This document shows, in pieces, positions 9,180-16,989 of a stretch of DNA of 64,000 nt (position 1 is the stretch's first letter; each line of letters starts with the position of its first letter). The DNA lies in assembly GCF_000513195.1 (NCBI RefSeq), contig NZ_CBVI010000091.1:103917-167916 (forward strand), read 5' to 3'. The stretch is from Bacteroides timonensis. GTDB taxonomy: Bacteria > Bacteroidota > Bacteroidia > Bacteroidales > Bacteroidaceae. The notes under the pieces were generated by a model. It was not told where the DNA came from. It made no database searches and saw only the letters and a list, made by a program, of their open reading frames with translations. The position numbers and the translations under genes are program-made.

Positions 9180-9187
9180 CAAATGTA
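9180..9187 (-). promoter_or_regulatory. -7 box of the catalase gene
   Basis: Reverse-strand TACATTTG matches TAnnTTTG and lies about 33 bases upstream of the catalase ATG. Confidence 0.6.
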
Positions 9188-9281
9188 AGGATTCGTAAGT
9201 TCATTACAAACAGATAAATTCTATGAGGAAATAGACAAAATCTATGTATTCGCACAGAACGGCTAATCCGGTGGGAATTCG

Positions 9282-9289
9282 TACCTTTG
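9282..9289 (+). promoter_or_regulatory. -7 box of the dipeptidase gene
   Basis: TACCTTTG matches TAnnTTTG and lies 20 bases before the ATG at 9309, in the divergent region shared with the catalase gene. Confidence 0.6.
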
Positions 9290-9308
9290 CAGGCAAAGAA
9301 AAAAAGGC

Positions 9309-9974
9309 ATGAAGTATATATATTATTTTCTACTTGCTCTCTGGTTTATCCCCGCATCCGCACAAAAGAGTGAAACGGCAAGATATCTGGAAAGCATCGG
9401 ACTGGTGAATATTGCCGAAGCGGACAGCTCCATCGTCGTAGACCTGATGTATACCCGGGCGGATAATTTCACGGGAAAGGTGCTATACGAAGATCTGCAT
9501 GAGGCGTATCTGCATCCCGATGCCATGAAAGGACTGCTACTGGCGCAACAGGAACTGAAAAAGCGATACCCCGGCCGTCGCCTCATCGTGTATGATGCCG
9601 CCCGCCCGATGAGTGTGCAGCAGAAAATGTGGAATGTGGTGAAAGGCACCTCCAAGTATATCTATGTTTCCAATCCCGCACGTGGTGGCGGACTGCACAA
9701 CTACGGTCTGGCGGTAGACATCAGCATACTGGATGAAGCGGGAAATCCCCTGCCGATGGGTACGGAAGTAGACCACCTCGGCCCCGAAGCTCACATTACG
9801 AATGAAGCCGCACTGGTGCAAAGCGGGAAAATGACAAAGCAGGAACAGGCGAACCGGCAACTGCTGCGGAGCGTCATGCGTGCCGCAGGTTTTCGCGCAT
9901 TGCCCAGCGAGTGGTGGCATTTTAACTGGTGCAGCCGGCAGGAAGCTAAACAAAAATACAAAGTTATACCATAA
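9309..9974 (+). CDS. D-alanyl-D-alanine dipeptidase, VanX/DdpX family
   Basis: A 221-residue exported zinc peptidase. Residues 1-18 are a signal peptide ending PASAQ. The body aligns with M15D dipeptidases: DLMYTRADNFTGKVLY, VYDAARPMSVQQKMW, the zinc-ligand motif GLHNYGLAVD (His130, Asp137) and the catalytic EWWHFNW (Glu201, His204). The enzyme would split D-Ala-D-Ala in the periplasm. In VanA-type resistance the same fold depletes the vancomycin target, but no vanH or vanA partner is present, and Bacteroides commonly carries such a gene for peptidoglycan dipeptide recycling; I therefore do not call it a resistance gene. Confidence 0.88.
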   Translation: MKYIYYFLLALWFIPASAQKSETARYLESIGLVNIAEADSSIVVDLMYTRADNFTGKVLYEDLHEAYLHPDAMKGLLLAQQELKKRYPGRRLIVYDAARPMSVQQKMWNVVKGTSKYIYVSNPARGGGLHNYGLAVDISILDEAGNPLPMGTEVDHLGPEAHITNEAALVQSGKMTKQEQANRQLLRSVMRAAGFRALPSEWWHFNWCSRQEAKQKYKVIP

Positions 9975-10042
9975 AGTTCCTTATATTCACATAAAATTGG
10001 AATGCAAAGATTATTGATGCACATCCGCATCATAAAGCTATA

Positions 10043-12274
10043 TTAAGGGACATATACTTTTTCTCTTATAATAGTTCCATCTTCTAATTGATATTCAATG
10101 ATATAAAATCCCGGAGACAGATTTGCCGTCTTTATATCAAATGGAGCTATCAGTTTTTTATCAGAGTAAACCTGTTTATATGAAAGATTGTATACTGCAA
10201 CGGATTTCGTACCGACCTGACGAGAATCCCAACTTGGTCTTCTATAACTGGGAGTAAAATTAAGCCATTCAGACCAGGAACCACATCTATTATGACCTGT
10301 AACAAGAATTGTGACTTTATTAGTGTCGTAAGGCATTATATCAGCTTTGTTATCATAGGGCCAGATTCCACAATTACCTTGTAGCAATTCCCAGGTGTAA
10401 GAGGTCGCACCATCCATATTTGCTACAACATACATATACTCCCACTCCGTGGCCTCGTCAGCCCCCTCTATATCATGCGTCTCAGGAATACCTGCATGGG
10501 GCCACTCTTCTAATGTAACGACTCTATCGTCATAATAGATAGATGCTGCAACAGGTAATGAATACCCGGGAGCGTTAGATATACGCACTTCTATTGAATT
10601 AGTACCGTCACCGGATATAATTTCTCCCCCTAAAAAAAGATTCCAGACAATAGAATCACACCTGTCAGTAGAACCTGATAGGGAGAAAGTATGGGTTTCA
10701 CATTCACATAACAGATCCGGCACTATCATGGTAAATGGCTTACTGGCTATAACAGCTTCGTATGCATCGACTAATCCATAACCTGTTTCATTATTCCAAG
10801 TACCATTATTGTCCCTAACCGAATATTGATATGCAGGCAATTTTCTACAAGAAGTATAAATCCAGGAAGCTACAGAACTGGCTAGTGCATCCGGCTTGAC
10901 AGACAACAGCAAGGCAGCTATACCGGCAACGTAAGGACAAGCAGCTGAAGTACCCCCAAAGTAGCAATAATCACCTGAAGAGGAACCGGTAATACCGCTA
11001 ATATCCGTTGTATATATGCTTGAGCCGGGAGCAACAACCTTCAAGCCATTACCGTAATTTGAAAAGTCACAACGACTACCGTTCAAGTCCATAGCTCCGA
11101 CAGAAATTACCTTATCCAAAAGGCAATAGGGATTGACACTACCTGTATATTCATTTCCTGTTGAAAAGACAACAATAGCACCACGTCCATTCCTTCCTTT
11201 TGTTGTTGCCGATACGATGGCTTCTTTTACGGTTTTACTTACTCCCCCGGTTGGAAGTATGCCAAATGAGCAACTTAACACATCAGCGTCTCCATCTCTA
11301 TACGCTTTAATAATCCCATTTGCTGTAGAAGAGGTGGTTGACTTCCACTTTCTTTTACCGTCAATTGTATCCCCAGTTGCTATTCTGACAGGTATCATTT
11401 TACATTGGGGAGCAATTCCGGTCATACCTATATTGTTCTCAACAGCGGCTATAATACCGGCACATGCAGTACCATGAAAGTCATCGGGAGCCGCATCTCC
11501 ATTCTGTCCCGGAGATCCCCAATTCGTTGTATCATACCCGGGAAGCAGATTGGCCTTTAAATCAGGATGATTCAAGTCTACCCCTTCATCGATAACCGCA
11601 ACTTTTATATCTTTCCCTTTAGAAATTCTCCAGGCAAGTAATGCGTTTACATCAAAACCCGTGAATGTGTTTTTTATTGCCCATTGTTGCGGAGAATAAT
11701 TATCTACTGTAGTATTAGCAGCAGGAGCATCTGTAAATCTTATAAAATCCGGCTCAGCATAGACAATCAAGTTGGAAGACATTAGTCTACTCACAATATC
11801 CAATGCTTTATCAGAAGATGGGACCCGAACTAAAAAAACATCTTCCAACCCATCGATTGGTGACTCTGAGATATATGGAATATTCAACTGACTGAACACA
11901 GACTCTATCCTCTCTCCAGAATTCACTTTGACAAGAATACCATCTGTCAGAACATGTATATCTCCATCTTGTGAACGAATTACACGATACACAGCCTCAA
12001 CATTACTATCATTCCTTAATTGCATGACATCATCTTCAGAGTTAATGTTTAAAAACATGGATCCTCCTTTTAATGGAATGGTTTTACGGTTATTCTTAAT
12101 TGCCGTTCTTTTTTGCACATCAGCAACCCCTGCCTTAAAAAGGATATAAGAAAGGGTATCAATGGTTTCGAAATGAATCTTTTGCTTATTCTCACCCAAA
12201 TAAAATAGTTATTTTTGAGCTGATAAACTGCAAAAACAAAAAAACGTAAGTAAAAGCACTGTGTATTTTCTCAT
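10043..12274 (-). pseudogene. Subtilisin-like (S8) exported protease interrupted by an in-frame stop after the signal peptide
   Basis: An ATG at 12274, 7 bases after the upstream lipoprotein gene, opens a clean signal peptide (MRKYTVLLL...SLSAQK). The next codon is TAA (12209-12211) and the same frame then continues for about 720 codons as a complete S8 protease. Counting from the TTG codon at 12199, the triad is Asp204 (AVIDEGVD), His242 (FHGTACAG) and Ser418 (FGGTSAACPYVAG). Residues 40-160 are a propeptide-like region; the tail contains PKD-like segments and a sorting-domain-like end (SPGFYIIEYQLEDG). With the stop, the catalytic part has no secretion signal and only a TTG or internal ATG start. 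Either a recent nonsense mutation, a sequencing error or readthrough; everything downstream is intact, so the lesion is young. Confidence 0.8.
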
Positions 12275-12281
12275 AATATCT

Positions 12282-12731
12282 CTATTTAAGGGTTATTGAC
12301 CTTACATAGAAAGAGGCACTATAATCGTCTTTCTTACTTCTACTATCCGGTCTAACTTCTTCATCCTCACAAGGATAAAATTTTCCACTGAGCAATACTT
12401 GTACTGATGACTTATTCATAGTCCAGTCTCTCATTTCTGGAATGGGCAATCCCCCAACAGGGTATAGATTTCCTTCATAATAAAAGGAAATAGAAAGATA
12501 ATGACCATAAACTTCACTGTTTTCCAGGTCTTCGCTATAGACTATACAATCTTTCGGTAATGGATCCGGTTTCGGAGCGCCATATTCCACTCGGAAAAGT
12601 GTCATTTCATAGTTTACAAGTTCTTTTCCAGCAGGATACGGATCTTCATCATCTTTACATGATATTGTCAATAAACACAGAACGCTAAGAGCGAAACATA
12701 CATAATTAATTTTCGATTGTCGCATATTCAT
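12282..12731 (-). CDS. Small lipoprotein of unknown function
   Basis: About 149 residues from the ATG at 12731 (MNMRQSK; another ATG six bases later is equally possible). A hydrophobic signal ends in the lipobox LLTISC followed by KDDEDP, as usual for Bacteroides surface or periplasmic lipoproteins. The mature part is acidic and has no family I recognise. Its stop lies 7 bases before the signal peptide of the S8 protease on the same strand, and a -7 box (TACATTTG) precedes it, so the two are an operon. A role as partner, propeptide-like inhibitor or substrate of the protease is only a guess from position. Confidence 0.75.
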   Translation of the reverse strand: MNMRQSKINYVCFALSVLCLLTISCKDDEDPYPAGKELVNYEMTLFRVEYGAPKPDPLPKDCIVYSEDLENSEVYGHYLSISFYYEGNLYPVGGLPIPEMRDWTMNKSSVQVLLSGKFYPCEDEEVRPDSRSKKDDYSASFYVRSITLK

Positions 12732-12753
12732 ATTCTTTAGGTTAAACATTTTA

Positions 12754-12761
12754 CAAATGTA
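12754..12761 (-). promoter_or_regulatory. -7 box of the lipoprotein-protease operon
   Basis: Reverse-strand TACATTTG matches TAnnTTTG, 23 bases before the lipoprotein ATG at 12731. Confidence 0.6.
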
Positions 12762-12870
12762 GTGTTATTTACATCGATTGATATATATTTACGTATGTTT
12801 AGGAACACAGAGAAACAACATCCACTCACTTTATCTACTTAACTTTGCCAGAACTCCCGGAGATTTTCCT

Positions 12871-12878
12871 TATATTTG
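12871..12878 (+). promoter_or_regulatory. -7 box of the M50-like protease gene
   Basis: TATATTTG matches TAnnTTTG, 38 bases before the ATG at 12917. It lies downstream of the first Met of the open frame, which is the reason for choosing the later start. Confidence 0.6.
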
Positions 12879-12916
12879 TGCAGACAAACCGGGTAAGAAC
12901 TTCATACCATGCAACC

Positions 12917-14074
12917 ATGAAACAAGCTCTCAAACTTATACTTTCCACCCTGTTCGGTGCATGCATCGGCTTCGGTGCAGTGGTGCTCTGCATTACATTC
13001 TTTACGGAAACCACATTAAGTGAATTCTTCGGGAATATGGGAAACATACAGTTGAGCCGACTCTTGCTTTCCTGTATCTTATCATTGGCCTGTCTCATCC
13101 TTGCCGTTTTCGTACAGATTATTCTGCACGAAGGCGGGCATCTGATCTTCGGACTTGCCACCGGTTACCGGTTCGTTTCTTTTCGGGTAGGTAGCCTTAC
13201 ACTGATAAAAGAAAAAGGAAAGTTCCGTTTCAAACGTTTCTCCATCTCCGGCACGGGCGGACAATGCCTGCTCTCTCCACCGGATAAGCCTTACGAACAG
13301 TTGCCTTATTTCTGGTATAATGCAGGCGGAGTACTGATGAATCTACTGACGGCAATCCTTGCACTTGTTCTTTGGGTTGCCTATCCCGAGATACCGCTGC
13401 CTTTACATTTATTCCTTTTATTCTCCTTTATCTGCGGTTTCTTCCTGGCACTGATGAACGGTATTCCATTGAAGATGTCGGGCATCACGAATGATGCCTA
13501 CAACCTGATATTGATGCACCGGGATCTGAATACCCGGAAGTATCTGGCATTACAGTTAGCCGTCAACGCTGAAGTTCAGAAAGGCGTAAGACTGAAAGAC
13601 ATGCCGGACGAATGGTTCCCGAACGATGAAGTGACAGATTACAGGAATATCATGCAGGTTGCCGTGAAACTGCTCTATATTTCGCGCTATGTAGACCGGA
13701 AAGAATTTGAAACTGCACACGCCCTGTTTAGCGAAATAGAGCGGCATAAAGAGGAAATTGTCGGACTATACGTAAAAGAAATCGAGTGTGAACTCCTGTT
13801 CCTCGAACTGATAGGTGAACGGAGAAAAGAAGAAGTAGAGCGGCTTTATACAGATAAGATAAAGAGATACATCCAGCGGTATAAGATTATGATGTCTTCC
13901 AAACAACGCTTGCTGTGTGCTCTTGCCTTGTATTGGGAGAATCAGCCGGAACGGGCGAAAGAGATTTATGAAAAAGCAACGCGCAAGCGGGATAAGTATT
14001 TGCTGCAAGGCGAGGTTAACTCTGATCTGGATATTATGGAGACGATGCTTCGGGAGGCACAAGTACAGTTATAA
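12917..14074 (+). CDS. M50-like membrane zinc protease
   Basis: A 385-residue protein with a hydrophobic N-terminus (residues 5-30), a second membrane segment carrying the zinc motif HEGGH (His71, Glu72, His75), a stretch YNAGGVLMNLLTAILALVLW near residue 140, and a further hydrophobic segment followed by NGIPLKMSGITNDAYN, which resembles the second metal-ligand region of site-2 proteases (NxxPxxxxDG) in degenerate form. The C-terminal 190 residues are soluble, helical and charged, TPR-like in look. Site-2 proteases cut membrane-anchored regulators; the target here is unknown. Single gene with its own promoter. Confidence 0.75.
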   Translation: MKQALKLILSTLFGACIGFGAVVLCITFFTETTLSEFFGNMGNIQLSRLLLSCILSLACLILAVFVQIILHEGGHLIFGLATGYRFVSFRVGSLTLIKEKGKFRFKRFSISGTGGQCLLSPPDKPYEQLPYFWYNAGGVLMNLLTAILALVLWVAYPEIPLPLHLFLLFSFICGFFLALMNGIPLKMSGITNDAYNLILMHRDLNTRKYLALQLAVNAEVQKGVRLKDMPDEWFPNDEVTDYRNIMQVAVKLLYISRYVDRKEFETAHALFSEIERHKEEIVGLYVKEIECELLFLELIGERRKEEVERLYTDKIKRYIQRYKIMMSSKQRLLCALALYWENQPERAKEIYEKATRKRDKYLLQGEVNSDLDIMETMLREAQVQL

Positions 14075-14104
14075 GTGAAACCACCATTATTTTCTTTGCA
14101 TTAT

Positions 14105-14146
14105 TACTTTATAATAATTATCTTTGCATAATCATCATAAAGTAAA
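14105..14146 (+). promoter_or_regulatory. ATPase-gene promoter inside a 9-bp inverted repeat
   Basis: The -7 box TATCTTTG lies at 14120-14127, 25 bases before the ATG at 14153. It is flanked by a perfect inverted repeat, TTACTTTAT at 14105-14113 and ATAAAGTAA at 14138-14146. CTTTGCATTAT/CTTTGCATAAT also occurs as a direct repeat here. The dyad would suit a repressor site covering the promoter. Confidence 0.5.
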
Positions 14147-14152
14147 GAAGCC

Positions 14153-15283
14153 ATGCTAATCATCCGAAACCCTTTCATTATAAACGGATACATATCCCCT
14201 GCCTATTTCTGTGACAGAAAAGCAGAGAGTGAGATGCTTATCCGGCAAATTACCAATGGTAATAATACCGCATTAATCTCAACGCGAAGAATGGGTAAGA
14301 CAGGATTGATACGTCATTGTTTCCAGAGTAAAGAAATTCAAAAGACATATTACACATTCTTTATTGATATATATGCGACCAAATCTCTGCGTGAATTTGT
14401 GTTTGCTCTCAGCAAAGAAATTATCGAGTCATTGAAGTCCTCGGGCAAGAAAACAATACAGACTTTCTGGGAAACGATGAAGTCACTGCAAGCCAGTCTG
14501 ACATTTGACTTCAATGGTAACCCTTCATTCAATTTAGGCTTGGGAGACATCCAATCTCCGGACGCTACGCTGGATGAAATATTCCATTATCTGGAACAGG
14601 CGAACAAGCCCTGCATCGTAGCCATTGACGAATTCCAGCAAATCACAAATTATGCGGAAGACAATGTGGAAGCTATCCTGCGCACTTACGTGCAACATTG
14701 CAACAATGCCCATTTCATCTTTGCCGGAAGCCAGAGGCACATTATGGGCAATATATTTCTGACAGCCTCACGCCCTTTCTATCAGAGTGTGTCGATGATG
14801 CATCTGGAAAGTATTCCTTTAGAAGAATACATCAAATTTGCTCAGAAACATTTCAAAGAAGCAGAGAAGAACATATCCAAAGAAGCCATCGAACAGATAT
14901 ACCAATATTTCGAAGGCATCACCTGGTATATGCAGAAAGTATTGCATACCCTATATGATATGACACCTGTTCATGAGATTGCAGATGTTTCGATGGTTGA
15001 GGAAGCCATCTGTCAAATCATAGGTTCATTTCAATATACCTACTCCGAAACCCTTTTCCGGATGCCCGAGAAACAAAAAGAACTGCTCATTGCCATTACC
15101 AAAGAAGGGAAAGCAAGTGCCATCACCTCCGGTGCATTCATCAAGAAATATAGATTGCCATCTTCCAGCTCTGTACAATCAGCATTAAAAGGACTGTTAG
15201 AGAAGGATTTTGTCACACAAGAGGCGGGAGCTTATCAGATTTACGACCGTTTCTTCGGCTTATGGCTTCAAAGAAACTACTAA
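14153..15283 (+). CDS. ATP-binding protein, archaeal-type AAA ATPase family
   Basis: A 376-residue cytoplasmic protein. It begins with NPFIINGYISPAYFCDRKAE, typical of the prokaryotic 'archaeal ATPase' (PF01637-type) family, then a P-loop variant STRRMGKT (residues 43-50), a Walker B CIVAIDEFQQI (Asp159, Glu160), the sensor-like FIFAGSQRHIM, and a C-terminal winged-helix-like region (TSGAFIKKYRLPSSSSVQSALKGLLEKDFV). These STAND-like NTPases are frequent in Bacteroides; their cellular role is mostly unknown. It is followed after 12 bases by the methyltransferase gene, probably in the same transcript. Confidence 0.82.
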   Translation: MLIIRNPFIINGYISPAYFCDRKAESEMLIRQITNGNNTALISTRRMGKTGLIRHCFQSKEIQKTYYTFFIDIYATKSLREFVFALSKEIIESLKSSGKKTIQTFWETMKSLQASLTFDFNGNPSFNLGLGDIQSPDATLDEIFHYLEQANKPCIVAIDEFQQITNYAEDNVEAILRTYVQHCNNAHFIFAGSQRHIMGNIFLTASRPFYQSVSMMHLESIPLEEYIKFAQKHFKEAEKNISKEAIEQIYQYFEGITWYMQKVLHTLYDMTPVHEIADVSMVEEAICQIIGSFQYTYSETLFRMPEKQKELLIAITKEGKASAITSGAFIKKYRLPSSSSVQSALKGLLEKDFVTQEAGAYQIYDRFFGLWLQRNY

Positions 15284-15295
15284 ACGACAAGGTTT

Positions 15296-16522
15296 ATGGA
15301 ATTGAATGACGAAACCCTTCGTTTTATACACGAACACGGCAAGGATGATGTACGCAGCCTGGCTCTGCAAGCGCCGAAATATCCCGGTGTGGATATGCCT
15401 GTTGCACTGACGCAGATAGCGGGCAGACAGGCGGCGGCAGAGAAAATACCGTCCTGGCATAAGGAAGAAGGCATTCTATATCCCCGTCACCTATCGTTAG
15501 AGCAATGTTCTTCGGAAGCTACGGCACGATACAAAGCATCTATCATTCCGGAGCCTTCCTCCGGCACACTGACCGACCTGACCGGAGGCTTCGGCATAGA
15601 CTGCGCTTTTCTTTCTCCGAAATTCCATCATGTCACCTATGTGGAACGGCAGGAAGCTCTTTGCGAGATTGCATCGCACAACTTCCCGTTACTGGGCCTG
15701 AATCATATCCGGATAGAAAACAAAGACGGCATCCGGCATCTGCAAGAGATGTCTTCCGTCGACTGGATATTCATTGATCCTGCCCGTCGTGACGGGCATG
15801 GCGGGAAGACTGTTGCCATTGCCGACTGTGAACCGAATGTAGCAGAGCTGGAATCCCTGCTGCTCGAAAAGGCGCAACACGTAATGGTGAAACTCTCCCC
15901 TATGCTCGACCTGTCTTTGGCTATTCAGGATTTAAAGCACGTACAGGAAGCACACATTGTTTCTGTAAACAATGAATGCAAGGAACTTTTGCTTATCTTA
16001 GGACACAACATTGTTGCCGCAAAGAATATTCCTATCCATTGCATCAATCTGCAAACGAAGGACGGGAGGAATACAGAGACAACCGGACAGTTCTTCACTT
16101 TCACCCGCGAACAGGAACAATCAAGCCCGAATGAATATGCCGGTACTTTAGATAAATATCTGTACGAACCCAACGCGTCCATCCTCAAAGCAGGGGCTTT
16201 CCGCAATGTAACCTGCATATATAAGGTAAAGAAGCTGCATCCTAACAGTCACCTCTATACTTCCGGTGAACCGATAAAGAACTTCCCCGGAAGAAGCTTC
16301 CGGATAACGGGTATATGTACATTGAATAAGAAAGAGCTAAAAGGCGTATTAGGAGATCTAAAGAAAGCCAATATCACGGTTCGTAACTTTCCTAGTTCAG
16401 TAGCGGAACTCCGTAAACGTATCAAATTGAGCGAAGGCGGAGAAGTTTATCTGTTCGCTACGACCTTGAATAATGAACAGAAGGTTCTGATCCGATGTGA
16501 GAAAACAGAAGGAAGGAACTAA
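15296..16522 (+). CDS. SAM-dependent methyltransferase with THUMP-like C-terminal domain
   Basis: A 408-residue cytoplasmic protein. The central Rossmann-type methyltransferase fold has motif I LTDLTGGFGIDCAFLS (about residue 85), motif II YVERQ and the catalytic-loop motif IFIDPARRD, an N/DPP-like motif of nucleic-acid methylases. The last 100 residues (GRSFRITGICTLNKKELKGVLGDLKKANITVRNFPSSVAELRKRIKL in part) match the THUMP-like domain that accompanies this family in Bacteroidetes. An RNA substrate is likely from the domain pairing, but unproven. Confidence 0.85.
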   Translation: MELNDETLRFIHEHGKDDVRSLALQAPKYPGVDMPVALTQIAGRQAAAEKIPSWHKEEGILYPRHLSLEQCSSEATARYKASIIPEPSSGTLTDLTGGFGIDCAFLSPKFHHVTYVERQEALCEIASHNFPLLGLNHIRIENKDGIRHLQEMSSVDWIFIDPARRDGHGGKTVAIADCEPNVAELESLLLEKAQHVMVKLSPMLDLSLAIQDLKHVQEAHIVSVNNECKELLLILGHNIVAAKNIPIHCINLQTKDGRNTETTGQFFTFTREQEQSSPNEYAGTLDKYLYEPNASILKAGAFRNVTCIYKVKKLHPNSHLYTSGEPIKNFPGRSFRITGICTLNKKELKGVLGDLKKANITVRNFPSSVAELRKRIKLSEGGEVYLFATTLNNEQKVLIRCEKTEGRN

Positions 16523-16613
16523 TATGATTTGTTGGCGCAATTGATTCCTTCTTTTTGCGGTATTATATAGGAGTGAACTGAAGAATATAACTTCCTGTGT
16601 GATAGCCTACTTG

Positions 16614-16714
16614 GTGTTCCACTAAGATTAGTCGTAGTGGAACACTAGTTCAGTCGTAGTGGGAAGTGGCTTCAGTCGTAGTGGGAAGTATGTTCAGTCC
16701 TAATGGGAATATAG
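16614..16714 (+). repeat. Hairpin plus tandem 22-bp repeats (array B)
   Basis: A perfect 11-bp inverted repeat (GTGTTCCACTA 16614-16624, TAGTGGAACAC 16635-16645) runs into four tandem units starting at 16628, 16649, 16671 and 16693 (periods 21, 22, 22). The unit core is TTCAGTCGTAGTGGGAA; units 2 and 3 are identical over the core and unit 4 is diverged. It lies about 90 bases after the methyltransferase stop. Same architecture as array A with unrelated sequence. Confidence 0.85.
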
Positions 16715-16795
16715 CTCATTACCATACCTAAAGAAATAAATCCCGCCAGCAGGTTAACACAACAAATTACAATATCCCCCTCCGAAATATAGCCT

Positions 16796-16866
16796 TGTAA
16801 CAGGCATTTTTCTCTTTAATGTAACCTCAGCAAAACAAGATGTAACATCCGGAAGAAATCTGTAAC
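16796..16866 (+). promoter_or_regulatory. HTCS operator candidate before the GH3-GH8 operon
   Basis: TGTAAC occurs at 16796, 16820, 16841 and 16861. The last three lie 99, 78 and 58 bp upstream of the first base of the -7 box at 16919. The same triplet of sites at matching distances precedes the GH2 gene and the SusC gene of this locus. Confidence 0.7.
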
Positions 16867-16918
16867 ATAGACTCAACTATCTGAAATACGATTCTTCTTC
16901 CAAATCCTCTTTTCTCCC

Positions 16919-16926
16919 TACTTTTG
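16919..16926 (+). promoter_or_regulatory. -7 box of the GH3-GH8 operon
   Basis: TACTTTTG matches TAnnTTTG. It favours the ATG at 16990 over the earlier in-frame ATG at 16942, which would leave a leader of only a few bases. Confidence 0.65.
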
Positions 16927-16989
16927 TAATCGTCATCCACAATGACAAAACAGAAGTCTATTAATAACAATAAAAAACGCACTAATACC

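Noticed and set aside
9309..9974. Vancomycin-resistance vanX gene
   Set aside because: The dipeptidase is exported and has no vanH/vanA partner; Bacteroides carry such enzymes for dipeptide recycling.
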